A stretch of 64,000 nt of DNA from Taudactylus pleione (Eukaryota > Chordata > Amphibia > Anura > Myobatrachidae), in NCBI GenBank assembly GCA_031769625.1, contig JAUIMM010000135.1, forward strand, positions 7,057,501 through 7,121,500. Reading direction: 5' to 3'. The translations under genes and the position numbers were made by a program. This document shows, in pieces, positions 1-9,604 of the stretch (the stretch's first letter is position 1; each line of letters opens with the position of its first letter). The notes under the pieces are model-generated. The model was not told the origin of the DNA. It saw nothing but the letters and a program-made list of their open reading frames with translations, and searched no databases.

Positions 1-37
1 TTGTAAAAGTACAACAAAATCTGCTGGTGCTAAATAC

Positions 38-75
<38 letters not shown>

Positions 76-374
76 CAAATGTAATACAGTAAATTATGCA
101 CTTACAATTAAATAAATCTAACTACATGCAGAGCATTTCCAGCCTGCTGACGGAGCTGTAAACTATACATCTATAAAAATATCGGACTGTATCCTCAATA
201 ATATTATATTATGGATTAACAAATCTCTATGATCAGTATATCATTTACACAAGGTTCCTCATTTCCAATTATTTCTAAATTCTGGGCCCAAAATACAGTT
301 ATTTTCATTGGAAAAACACATATGTCATAAAGCTTTACTTTACATTAGGACACTGTGTGGGTTGGATTTGTTTT
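1..374. other. Unannotated AT-rich flank with (ATA)n microsatellite
   Basis: A trinucleotide microsatellite (TAA/ATA repeats) runs from about 38 to 72. The rest shows no coding potential or recognised repeat. It should lie in the intron upstream of the first coding exon. Confidence 0.5.
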
Positions 375-842
375 GTCGACATTAATCATGTTGACATGGT
401 CATAATATCAACATTGACCAGTTTGACATTTATCATGTTGACGCCAACGAAATGTCGACATGATTCGAGTGTTGAGAAAACTGTGTGTCCTGGTGGTGCA
501 GAGGCTTCACTTACCTGGTAACGGCACCAGCAATGTAGCTGTCAGTTGATTCAGAGTTATGACATTCATAAGAGCACTATCCCTAACCTTAATCCTAACC
601 CTAAACCTCCTACTAGTACCTAACCCTAAACCTCCTACTAGTACCACACCCTCTCATCCCATGGCCTAGTCCTAACTCTCCCCCTCCCATTCCATAGCCT
701 AACTATAAACTTCCCCTCCCGCACCCTAACCCTAATGTTGGCATCCTGTAGATGTTCCATGTCAACATTTTAACAAGGATCATAGCCTTTCAACATTATG
801 GTGTTGAAATAATGATTGTCGACATTTTTAATGTCGACATGG
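375..842. mobile_element. MITE with GTCGACAT arms and telomere-like core
   Basis: The left arm (375-475) repeats 'gtcgacatt', 'ttgacat' and 'catgttgac' motifs. The right arm (751-842) has the same motifs inverted, ending in GTCGACAT. The core (about 575-740) is a degenerate series of CCTAACC/CCCTAAAC repeats. A similar design recurs at 37448-38030. It sits immediately 5' of the first coding exon. Element borders are approximate and no target duplication was fixed. Confidence 0.5.
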
Positions 843-1004
843 TGACTGCTTCCCCTGTGGACAATACAGAATATACATCCTTTGGCACTTTTCAGGCAGA
901 TATTTTATTGGTGTTTTGTATGATTGTTTATTATACTGTAGATTGTAGCCATTTACATTTAATTTATTTCATTCAGCTGTGTTTCTGCTTTTGATTTTCC
1001 ACAG

Positions 1005-1317
1005 AACCTTTTTTATGATGTCTACACCACAGCAAAAACCCAACACACAACTTGGCCCTGTATATTACACCATCCCTCCACAGCCAAATACTATTCCTAC
1101 TAATATTCAATGGAACGTCCATCCTGGCCCAACACAGCCAAATGTGTATCCGGCTTCTCCAATGTGGAATGTCTCACCTGGACCACCACAGATGGTTTAC
1201 CCTACTGTCCAGCCTGTTGTACCTGGGTACAATGTCCATGCTGCTGTCATGCCGCAAGTCACAGGACTATCACAATGTCATCAGATTTTTCTACAGGGAA
1301 AACCTAAAACTCGGGGG
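1005..1317 (+). CDS. MS4A-family gene, coding exon 1 (N-terminal cytoplasmic tail)
   Basis: First coding exon of a membrane-spanning 4-domain (MS4A) protein. A pyrimidine-rich tract ending in CAG precedes position 1005 and a GTGAGT donor follows position 1317. Two ATGs in tandem lie at 1015 and 1018; from the first, 101 codons are read and the exon ends in phase 0. The peptide starts MMSTPQQKPN and is rich in Pro, Tyr, Asn and Val with repeated WNV-PGP-like segments. It ends FLQGKPKTRG, which matches the place where MS4A proteins have their 'FLKGEPK-LG' motif just before TM1. Long proline-rich N-tails are typical of the MS4A8/12/15-like branch, but assignment to one paralogue is not possible. 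The acceptor at 1003-1004 implies at least one untranslated exon upstream of the window. Confidence 0.85.
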
Positions 1318-1449
1318 GTGAGTGCTGCATTTATTATTAGACATTACAATAAGGTCACTGAAGGAAATGAAAGGTAGGGGTAGCATAACATGTGCTAGCC
1401 ATTCATTGTGTATGTATGCAATGTTGTGAGCTTACGATAAATGTGTATG

Positions 1450-1452
<3 letters not shown>

Positions 1453-1494
<42 letters not shown>
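1453..1494. repeat. (TA)n microsatellite
   Basis: About 21 uninterrupted TA units directly 5' of a hAT-like terminus at 1496. Confidence 0.9.
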
Positions 1495-1495
<1 letters not shown>

Positions 1496-1498
<3 letters not shown>

Positions 1499-1620
1499 GG
1501 ATGTGCAGGCTCGGATAGGTTCGAGTTTGCACGCCGAGTTTGGATTTTTCCCTCCAAAAAACGGGACTCAGAAAGAGGCCAAACGTCATCTTGCATGGAC
1601 AAACATCATCATTCCTGGAC
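1496..1620. mobile_element. hAT-like terminal fragment
   Basis: Begins TTAGGGATGTGCAGG and continues with a 'ggttcgag...' segment and 'gaggccaaacgtcatctt'. This resembles the left end of the hAT element at 57042 (TAGAGATGTGCGGG... and 'aggcaaaacgtcatctt'). No matching right end was seen, so it is a truncated copy. Confidence 0.45.
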
Positions 1621-1831
1621 TTTTGGTAAAAGGTACAACACAATTTTATAAAGAGAGAGGAAATAACAGGTTACAGCAATACCTTACTCAACAAATTATA
1701 CAATAAGCATGACTCAGATATTATAAAGGATCAATGACCCCCTCCCCCCAAAAAAAAAACTATAGGCACCCCTGCAATTTATCTACAGTATAACCTCACA
1801 CTGGAATTGTGAATTACGAAAGCAGTTAGGA

Positions 1832-2016
1832 CACAGGTTCTCAAACGCGGTCCTCAGGACCCAAAACAGTGCATATTTTGCAGGTCTCACAGAATCACAA
1901 GATAAATAATTACTCCACATGTGGAACTTTTAAAATGACTACACCTGTGCACCTGCTGGGTAACCTGGAAAACGTGCACTCTTTGGGGTCCTGAGGACCG
2001 AGTTTGAGAACCAGTG
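1832..2016. mobile_element. hAT-type MITE, copy 1 of a tandem pair
   Basis: Terminal inverted repeats: CACAGGTTCTCAAAC-GCGGTC at the left and GACCG-AGTTTGAGAACCAG at the right, 185 bp. It is flanked by the 8-bp AGTTAGGA at 1824-1831 and 2017-2024. An 8-bp duplication fits hAT, and the CAGTGGTTCTCAAAC-like terminus resembles MER5/Charlie-type MITEs. Confidence 0.75.
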
Positions 2017-2024
2017 AGTTAGGA

Positions 2025-2228
2025 CAGTGGTTCTCAAACTCGGTCCTCAGGACCCCACACAGGTCACGTTTTCCTGGTCACCCAGCAGGTGCACAGGTTT
2101 ACTCATTACTCACTGACACATTTTAAAAGAGCCACAGGTGGAGCTAATTATTTCACTTGTGATTCTGTGAGGAGACCTGGAAAACATGCACTGTTTGGGG
2201 TCCTGAGGAACGAGTTTGAGAACCTGTG
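2025..2228. mobile_element. hAT-type MITE, copy 2 of a tandem pair
   Basis: Starts CAGTGGTTCTCAAAC, ends GTTTGAGAACCTGTG, 204 bp. It shares the 8-bp AGTTAGGA at 2017-2024 with copy 1 and has a third AGTTAGGA at 2229-2236. The two copies are diverged from each other, including in the interior. Confidence 0.75.
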
Positions 2229-2540
2229 AGTTAGGACATGCTAGTAAGCTGCGGAAGTTACAACAGAAAGTCACTGTGAAGCATAAAAATAAATCCCAGG
2301 TGCAAATGCAGAAAGGTCAGGATTTGAAGTGATAAAGCAGATAAAGGACTACATGTCCCACTTTATGTCACTGAATAGAGTCACTGTTGAAAATGCAATT
2401 TTACAATCTAAACGGACATGCTTGCAGTCTACAAACCCTCGTATGCAGCAATACACAAAAAAATCTTTGCTGCTTCGGCACTGGAGAGTCACAGTATGCA
2501 TTTTAACACAGGTGTAACTGCAGAACAGGATGTAATTAAT

Positions 2541-3110
2541 ATCCCTACGATCGAGATCTGCCAAAATCCCAGCGGCAGAATCCCGATCACAAAAAAACAC
2601 CGGCAACGGAATCCCAACATGACTGGGGATGCCGACATCCCCATCATAAGGAGGCAAGGTAAGTATCAGTCACAGGGGGGAAGGGGGGGAAATGGGAGGG
2701 GGTTGGTTAGGTTTCGGCGTACCAGGGGGACTTAGGGTTAGGCTGCTGGAGCGGAGAGGTTAGGCTGCTCCAGACAGGGGAGGTTAGGTTTAGGTATCAC
2801 CAGGCACCGGGGGGAGGTTATGGTTAGGCACTAAGGTGGGAGGATTAGGCACTAAGGGGGTAGGGTTAGGTTTAGGCTATGGACATGGGGGGTCAGGTTT
2901 AGGTATCCCCAGGGGGAGGTTATGGTTAGGAACTAAGGGGGGAGGGTTAGGGTGGGTTAGTGTGAGGGTACAAAAAAGGAAGGTTAGGGTTAGATAGTAA
3001 ATAGGACAGGGGAACAGTACTCACCGTTCCCTTGTCGGGATTCGAACCATCGGGATGCCGCTATCAGTGTACTGACAGCCGGCATTCCCTCTGTCAGTAT
3101 TTCATACCAA
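2541..3110. mobile_element. MITE with GGGATTCCGGC-type arms and TTAGG-like core
   Basis: The arms (about 2541-2660 and 3030-3110) repeat motifs such as 'aatccc', 'gccgg' and 'gggatgccg' in opposite orientation. The core (about 2690-3000) is a long degenerate GGTTAGG/GGGTTAGG block. The same design recurs at 5022-5410, 40266-40595 and, as a half copy, 41373-41610. Confidence 0.55.
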
Positions 3111-3386
3111 TGGTCTAGCTGCAGAATGATAGGCCCTTTGCATACAATAATGAGTAAAGTCTATATGGCCTTGCTTGGCTACTAAAGAAACATCACAGGT
3201 AACCATGTACTTTTAGACAGGTGTAGCTGCAGAATGACAGGCCTTTTCTATGTGGCTGGAAGCAATAGTAAAGCAGGACACTGTTAAATACGTAAATGCA
3301 ACTGCAACAATAAATGCAAAATTCACTACCAAAGGAGTTTTGCCAGCTGAGGGCACGCAGGGGGTGGCAAAATATTTAACAATTAA

Positions 3387-3684
3387 GGGTGGTATTCAAT
3401 TGTATTAGCGCACCTGATCTCCCATCTAAAATGACGGGAGATTGCAGGGCGCTATTCAATTGATGTCGATCTCCGTGTTGATCAAAGAGCTCGGGTTTAG
3501 CTGCGTAAAGTGGCTACAGCTAACCAAAGTGATGGGTGCGATCTCGAAAAGTGCTGTTTGGGTGCCCAAATGGGTCACTTTTCGCACACAGCAGCTCGTA
3601 CCCCCCCTGATCACGCTTGACAAGAGCAACAATTGAATAGCTCCATCAGGCATGAAGGGGGCCTGAAACAATTGAATTCTGCCC
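3387..3684. mobile_element. Harbinger-like MITE, 298 bp
   Basis: Inverted termini GGGTGGTATTCAATTG and CAATTGAATTCTGCCC, flanked by TAA at 3384-3386 and 3685-3687. A 3-bp TAA duplication is the usual mark of PIF/Harbinger elements. There is no credible coding sequence inside. Confidence 0.7.
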
Positions 3685-3997
3685 TAAGAGTTTTGCTAGA
3701 ACCCATTGAGCAATCATATAAATCAGTCACCTTAATGTAACATCAACAGCACATTAGTATAAATTCATTATTTTTAGGAAGTAAGAACAGATGATCACAT
3801 AGACATGACATTACATGAGTATATTAGTACACAACATTGGCAAAGATAAAAATAGGGCAGATAAGTACATGAAACACTGTGAACTTTCAGCATAACTATG
3901 GGCCTGATTCATTATGGATGGCAACTGTGATCGTATAGCATAACTAGGGCATAACTTACATTTATGTATGTAAAGTACCGGCTTCAAATGATGATAT

Positions 3998-4795
3998 TGG
4001 GGGAGAAATACTAATCCTGGGAGAGAGATAAAGTGGACAGATGTTCTCAGTGGAACTAGATAAGATTCTTGGATACAATGACGTTACTAAAGCCAAACAA
4101 GGAAATATCAGTTTAAAAGACATTTATTACAAAGTAAAAGTTAAAGTGAAATATACTTAACTTGCTTGACAGATCATCTACTTATAACATAAATGGTTTC
4201 ATTCCCAGGAGACCCTCCAACACCTTGGAGCTGGAATCTCGTACAACGAGCATAGGCTGATTCTATACTGAGAAATTGCATCTTATATAGGCTGCTTTCT
4301 AAGAGAAATAAAACTCTACATAAGCATTTTAATAGATATAAAGGTCATATTTGTAAATATACATAAATATTAGTATACAGTAGGGGGCACTGTTGCCTGA
4401 ATTATGAATGTTGGAAATCTCAACAACAACTGTGCTTATGGTGTGTGTTTTCAGATTAACTGAAGGTAACACAATGTTTACTCAGGAGTAAGTATGTCTG
4501 GTAACAGTGATCTTTGTCCTATTCTTAGCTTCTCTCTGTTAAAAACACCGTATGCAATGTCTGATCACCTCCTAATGTCTGACCATTATATAATGCCTGA
4601 TACATTCATAAAATCACACAATTTGGCTTTCAGCAACCATTTTCTGCACTCCAATTACAAGAGAGATAAAGTACCAACCAATCAGCTCCTGTCATTTTTC
4701 AAACATAGCCCCTAAAGTGATAGTTGGGAGTTGATTGGTTGGTGCTTTATCTCTCTCCACTTTATCACTCGCCAAGGCTTAGTACATCTCCCCCA
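3998..4795. mobile_element. MITE with GGGGGAGA termini, probably with an internal insertion
   Basis: Left end TGGGGGAGAAATACTAATCC and right end, inverted, TGGGGGAGATGTACTAAGCC. Subterminal 'gataaagt...ccaaccaatcagctcc' motifs are shared with the shorter MITE at 55718-55880. Flanks are TAT and TAG (two of three bases match). The interior from about 4060 to 4640 has no inverted partner and is probably foreign. No gene is visible. Confidence 0.5.
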
Positions 4796-5021
4796 TAGTG
4801 TGCCCATATGGCTACTTGCACCATGATTATCTCCATCTGACAGGTACAAAAGTGCACAGTCAGGTCAATGGAATTAATGAAGGTGTTATTATCTTTGTAG
4901 AATAATTTCTTTTTGTAATTTTACACCAAAACACTAGCCCATACTTACCTTGTCCCTATGAATTTGCACTCACCATTATCCCTCTGTCACTGTGTAGCTC
5001 ATACATCCTGGCAGTGGGTTG

Positions 5022-5410
5022 GTTATATGATCCCGGGGGTCGGGATGCTGATGGTCGGAATACCAACAGCAGCATCCCAATAGTCAAACTCCCGACACTA
5101 CAATGTAAGCTACCTACTACTAACCCTTACCCTTACTCCTAACCCTCCCTCCCCAAAGCCTAACCCTAACCTCACTCACTAGTGCCTAACCCCAACATCC
5201 CCCTTCCAACACCCTAAACCCAATTCTCCCCCTTAGGGCCTAACCCTAACCCTCCCCCTAGTGTCTAAACCTAAACCTAACCCTCCCCTAACCCCCAATA
5301 CTTACCATCTGGATGCCAGCAGTCGGGATACTGGAGCCGGGATCCTGACGCTGGCGGGATTCCGGTGCCGGTATTATGACCGTCGGCATATTGGACACTG
5401 GGATGCTGAC
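5022..5410. mobile_element. MITE with telomere-like CCTAACCCT core
   Basis: The left arm has 'ggtcgggatgctgatggtcgg'-type motifs. The right arm (5310-5410) has the inverted set: cagtcgggatac, gccgggatcc, gaccgtcggcat. The core (5115-5290) is degenerate CCTAACCCT. The 549-bp hairpin element starts directly after it at 5414. Confidence 0.55.
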
Positions 5411-5413
5411 TAC

Positions 5414-5962
5414 GGGCCTGATTCAGACCCACTCGCGAGCGGCTGTACGCTCGCAAGTGGGTCGATGGTCTGCACTGAGCATGCGCACGACGGAGGGAGC
5501 TCCGTCGTGCGCATGCGCCAGACACGACGAGCGAAGGACTTTCCTTCGCTCGTTGTCTCCGATCAAAGGGGGCGTACTGTCAATGTTGATTGACAGCACG
5601 CCCCCTTTGGTGGGCGTGCCGGGGGCGTGCCTCCCTGACGGGGGCGTTCCCACGGGAACGCCTCCCGTCAGAAGCCGGCCCACTGACATCACTAGTGATG
5701 TCAGTGGGAGTGATTTTGGCTCTGATAGAGCCAAAATCACTCCGGAGCTTGCGGTTGAAAACCTCAACCGCAGGCTCCGGCTCGCAATTTCGATGGTTGC
5801 GATGGTCACGACCATCGCGGCCATCAAAATGCACGCTCGTATAGCCTGTGGGTGGTGACCCACAGCTATACGAGCGTTCAGGAGGACGCTCCATGAAAGA
5901 GGAGCCCGGCCCTCATGCAGAGCGTGCGCTCTGCTCAGAGCGTACGGCTCTGAATGAGGGCC
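5414..5962. mobile_element. Multi-hairpin MITE, family A copy 1 (549 bp)
   Basis: Termini GGGCCTGATTCAG and CTGAATGAGGGCC; target duplication TAC at 5411-5413 and 5963-5965. The interior is a chain of hairpins with different sequences: stems at 5428-5441/5448-5461, 5480-5496/5500-5516, 5527-5538/5542-5553, 5565-5583/5590-5608, 5635-5651/5654-5671, a perfect 30-bp palindrome 5679-5708, 5708-5723/5727-5742, 5742-5758/5764-5780, 5792-5807/5810-5825, 5833-5853/5858-5877, and the terminal 5908-5923/5947-5962. Hardly any base lies outside a stem or its loop. GC content is far above the surroundings. Apparent long reading frames on both strands are by-products of the palindromes. Confidence 0.85.
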
Positions 5963-5965
5963 TAC

Positions 5966-6388
5966 ATCCACTGGCAGTAAGGTGTTAATATTACAGTATT
6001 TTATTAAATTATTTATAATATCTTTCCAGCATTTCCTTGCAGCATTTCACTGATTATAATGGTTTATAATTTGATAGCATATTATAAAACAAAAGATTAA
6101 CCGTTAAAAAACATTATTCCGATCCAGGAAATTAAGGGAACAAAGGTCTCTTCATGATGACTCTGATTTGAAGCGATTGTAATAATATTAAATAGGATGG
6201 TTTAATTACCCAAACTGTGCAAGTCATTTACCTTGTGCTCTAGAAGAGGTCAGAAAGTTGTCAGTGCTGGGATTACGACATAGGTACTGTATAATGCTGT
6301 TTGAAGCATTTTATTCAAGCGGGTGCTATAACTTTAAACTTGCCACATAATGACAGATTTATAGTTTTAACCACCACCTGGTTAAAAC
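5966..6388. other. Unannotated AT-rich intronic stretch
   Basis: No gene, repeat or motif recognised on either strand. Confidence 0.5.
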
Positions 6389-7026
6389 TATATATGTGCG
6401 TGGAACCCGGTATCTTGGTTTTGATCCTAATTATACATGTTTGGATCCGGTTCCCAGAGAGAACCGACAACAACTGAATTTAGGGGTTCCCAATTGAACC
6501 GAGTCTCAGTTCGGTACTGCAGTCTGTTTGGAACTCGGATTTAGAAAACAAATCTTGGTTTTTTGATTACATGTAAACATGTCCAAATTACATGATTTTA
6601 GCTATTTTTTTTTTAAATACAGCTCCAAAACCAAAACACATGAGTGTGGCTTTGGAAAACCAAAATACGCAGGTGAATCTGGAACATACTTGCTTACCCT
6701 CCTGATTCGCCTGGGAGCCTCCTGAAAATCATCTGACCCCCCCCGATTAACACGAGAAACCCCCGCAGCAGCGGTGCCGGTCCCGCAAATCACGATGAAT
6801 TGCAGAATTTTGGCCCCGCCTCCTACTTTACGGTAATCTTCATATGGCTATGCCCTCGCCCTGCCCACAAATACCAGTAATCTGTCCGACCCAGCCCTCT
6901 TGTGCCGGTCACGCCCCCCTGCTATGCTATGCCAACGATCTGGCTGCTCCCGGAAGGGGCAGCCAGATTGTTGGCAACCCTGATCCGGACCCAAAATCAG
7001 AACATGGGGGTCGGCGCACATTTCTA
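6389..7026. mobile_element. Degenerate non-autonomous hAT-like element
   Basis: The left end TATATATGTGCG and right end CGCACATTTCTA are inverted and resemble the ends of the hAT elements at 27797 and 57042. The subterminal 'ccaaaaccaaaacac' and 'atgggggtcggcgcacat' also match the right end of the 57042-61274 element. The flanking octamers do not match convincingly, so it is old or rearranged. Confidence 0.45.
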
Positions 7027-7070
7027 GCTCTAATTCATAATTGTGTTTTGGATTTATGGAAAGACCACTG

Positions 7071-7821
7071 TGACAAGAATTCACATATACTGGATAAATG
7101 TCCAACATTCTTTATTACCAGCACAGGCAGGTTAAAGCTTCATGCACCAGACTTGCAATTCAAGTTATACGGCAGCTCTCCAAACAGCATATTAAAGCAG
7201 TACAGATTCACATCAGCTCACAGTTGCACAGGAACATGTCAGAATGTCAGCATAGCAGTACTGGATCATTTCACAGGAACAGTGGCCCTGACAACCCACA
7301 CCCCCTTCTGGATGATAGTCACCGTCAGAAGCAACATTCTGTGCTCTGTATACATTCTTAAAAGCTCATTACAGGTGCAGCTTAATTAGATGACAACTGA
7401 TTGAGGCAACACCTTATAGCTGGCCACACATCTAAAGATTATCTGTCCAACCAGCCAACTAGTTGATTGGTAGGAATGAAAATCTGATAAGGAATGGGAG
7501 TAATTGATAATCAGCAATTTGCTCCGATATGCCAGAAAACAGATGAAAATGTTCATCAGACAAGTTTGTTAAATGTTTGTTCTAAACAATTTGTTCAAAC
7601 AACAGTTTTTGTCCATTTTCTGGCATTTGGGAGCAAAATGCTAATTGTCATACCAGATTTTCATGACAACCAATCAACTAGTTAACTGGTTGGACAGATA
7701 ATCTTTAGATGTGTGGCCAGCTTAACTGGATCCTTCAGTCCTACTGCTTCTGCTCTGCCAAACCTGAGATATGTGGACATTCCACATTCACTTCATGTGG
7801 AATTATGCTGACCCTGCTACA
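7071..7821 (-). repeat. 3' LTR of the Gypsy element (contains a MITE)
   Basis: On the - strand it runs from TGTAGCAGGGTCAGC at 7821 to CTTGTCA at 7071. It aligns along its length with 33246-33658 plus 27777-27796. It is longer than its partner only because a 305-bp MITE (7417-7721) is inserted. 'ctttatta' near 7110 gives an AATAAA-like signal on the - strand. Confidence 0.85.
7417..7721. mobile_element. MITE inserted in the 3' LTR
   Basis: The ends TAGCTGGCCACACATC and GATGTGTGGCCAGC are inverted over about 55 bp (continuing ...TAAAGATTATCTGTCC). It is flanked by TTA at 7414-7416 and 7722-7724. The other LTR (around 33555) lacks it and shows the empty site, proving insertion. Confidence 0.8.
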
Positions 7822-7833
7822 CTCCTCCTCCCT
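7822..7833 (-). other. Polypurine tract of the Gypsy element
   Basis: On the - strand it reads GGGAGGAGGAG directly before the TGTAGCAG start of the 3' LTR: the expected place and composition for plus-strand priming. Confidence 0.7.
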
Positions 7834-7961
7834 TATCTTCAACCACTGTGGTGAAGATAAGAAACATCCAGGTGAGTTACCTGCCTCGCCCAGATCTATT
7901 TGTGCCATCCATTCAGACACACAACACTCTACTTTTCTCCTTTTTCCAATGTTCACCCTCT

Positions 7962-8256
7962 TCACCCTCTTCTTCCTCCCCTAGTTTCACCATAGGGTTG
8001 TTTGGAAGATCGGGCACAACAAACTTTCTGGAAAAGGGCATCAGCATTGAGGTGCTGTTTTCCTGGATAATGCTGTACCCCAAATTTAAGTGTCTGCAAA
8101 GACAAAAACCAGTGGGTCACATGAGCATTCACTTCTTTGTTCATGTGCATCCACTGTAAAGGGGCATGATCTGTAACCAACAATAATTCACCCCCCAAAA
8201 AATAATATTTTAATGAGTCTACTGCCCACTTGATTGCCAAGCACTCTTTAGTGGAG
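7962..8256 (-). pseudogene. Gypsy RNase H, C-terminal part
   Basis: Reads STKECLAIKWAVDSLKYY, then LLVTDHAPLQWM and GKQHLNADAL. These are the EKE/CLAIKWA, TDH and N-ADALSR motifs of Ty3/Gypsy RNase H. The frame enters from the N-terminal half at 22962-23173, now 14.7 kb away, because a TIR-bounded element was inserted between the Tyr and Ser codons. The expected 'ADALSR' box reads ADALFQ. After it the frame runs out within 30 residues, with no HHCC or DDE integrase. Confidence 0.8.
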
Positions 8257-8285
8257 TACAGATGGGCCCAGCTAGTTTGTTGCTC

Positions 8286-8624
8286 CGTATGCCATGTAGC
8301 GCGCCATGCATTTTGCGCCACATGGTATGCCTTGAGTTGCGCCATTCAGTATTAATCATAATCGAAGGTACCATGGAGCAGGAAAAAGTCATAACGTGTA
8401 ATACAACTTTTTGTCCACCAGGTGTCGCTTTTTCTAAACTACTCTGCGCATGCGTCCGATATCCAATGCATTTTCTGTATCACCGCTCGATGATTGGGTG
8501 ACAGAAACTGTGAATCGGTACACTATAGTACAGCTTTTTCCTCATGGAATCAGGGATGTAGAAGAATGTCTAATACAGTTTTAAATCATTACAGGTGTGT
8601 GAGTCCTGTATTTTTTATTTAAAA
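8286..8624. other. Left interior of the 14.7-kb insertion
   Basis: No gene seen. It contains palindromic bits such as 'gcgcgccatgcattttgcgcc' but no clear counterpart in the right arm. Confidence 0.4.
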
Positions 8625-8778
8625 AATTCACATGCACGCACAGCTTTCAATGAGGTGGGATAAATATTCAATAATGCTCCCCAACCATAATTCACTACTA
8701 TTCAATGCCGCCGTATGCTGAGCCCGCAATTGACATTGTACACACTGCCTGCTGTAATTCACACTCATCACATATATG

Positions 8779-9452
8779 CGCTCACAAGCGGGTCGATGGT
8801 GAGGCCCTTTGCACGTGCAGCGGCCGCAGTGCGCATGCGCTAGCCCCGAAGCGAGTGACAAATTCACTTGCTCAGGGGCTCAGTACAAAAGGGGCAGCTG
8901 TCCATGTTGATCAACAGCTTGCCCCGTTTTGTAGGTGGGGAGGGAGGGTGGCCAGACAAACGGAGGCGTTCCTGAAGGAACGCCTGCTGTTTGTAGGTGG
9001 CCCTACTGACATCAGAAGTGATGGGGTGACTGGGGTAGGACTGTGTAAACGGGGTGTGCGTACACTACCACAGGCATGGCTGGGCATTTTTACACCAACT
9101 TAAGGGTGTGCATAATTAAGATGTTGCGTCAGCATACATGTCATACAAGTGAAATTAAGGCAGCGGTGATCGCAGTGTTTGCCGTATCCTGGGGTGTACC
9201 TTAAGCACTGCGTGGTGGTTCGATGTCGCCCGATGCTAGCAGTGTTTTCAAACACTTCCTGGAGATGACGTGTGATGTGAAGGAAAAGTGGGTGTCTTTG
9301 GACTGGTGTGCAATCACTCTGCCGACGCTCTCTAAGACATAGAGGGTGTGCTTATGCCTAGGCGTGTGATCACCTGCCGTGCCGTCACTTAGCCGAATTT
9401 GCATACTCTAAGAACAAACGTTCGCATCTAGCGAATGGGTCTAAATTGGGCC
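8779..9452. mobile_element. Chimeric hairpin MITE (family A left part, family B right part)
   Basis: 8779-9030 follows family A: 'gctcacaagcgggtcgatggt', a GC-rich GCGCATGCGC stem, 'aaaggggcagctgtc...gatcaacagcttgcccc', 'ggaggcgttcctgaaggaacgcct', and 'actgacatcagaagtgat'. From about 9050 it follows family B: 'gggtgtgcataattaa', 'gcactgcgtggt', 'gagatgacgtgtgatg', 'agacatagagg'. It ends GGGTCTAAATTGGGCCC at 9452. The first ~30 bp of the usual terminus are missing. Confidence 0.6.
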
Positions 9453-9556
9453 CTCACTTCCTGTACCACTCATTAACTGCAGCATGAGTTTTAGTTTAAA
9501 GACTGTTTTGACTGCCTTTTTATATATATTAGATATACAAGTACTGTATGTATATA

Positions 9557-9558
9557 CA

Positions 9559-9601
<43 letters not shown>
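9557..9601. repeat. (TA)n microsatellite flanking Tc1
   Basis: About 22 TA units; the Tc1 element starts at the last TA. Confidence 0.9.

Positions 9602-9604
<3 letters not shown>

Noticed and set aside
3442..3671. Candidate missing MS4A TM1 exon (GAIQL-like peptide)
   Set aside because: It lies inside a MITE with TAA duplication and has no splice sites. The true TM1 exon is at 34704-34814 and joins in phase.
5261..5971. Several long open frames on both strands across the hairpin element
   Set aside because: GC-rich palindromes open frames on both strands at once. The peptides mirror each other, differ in frame between copies and have no start context or domain.
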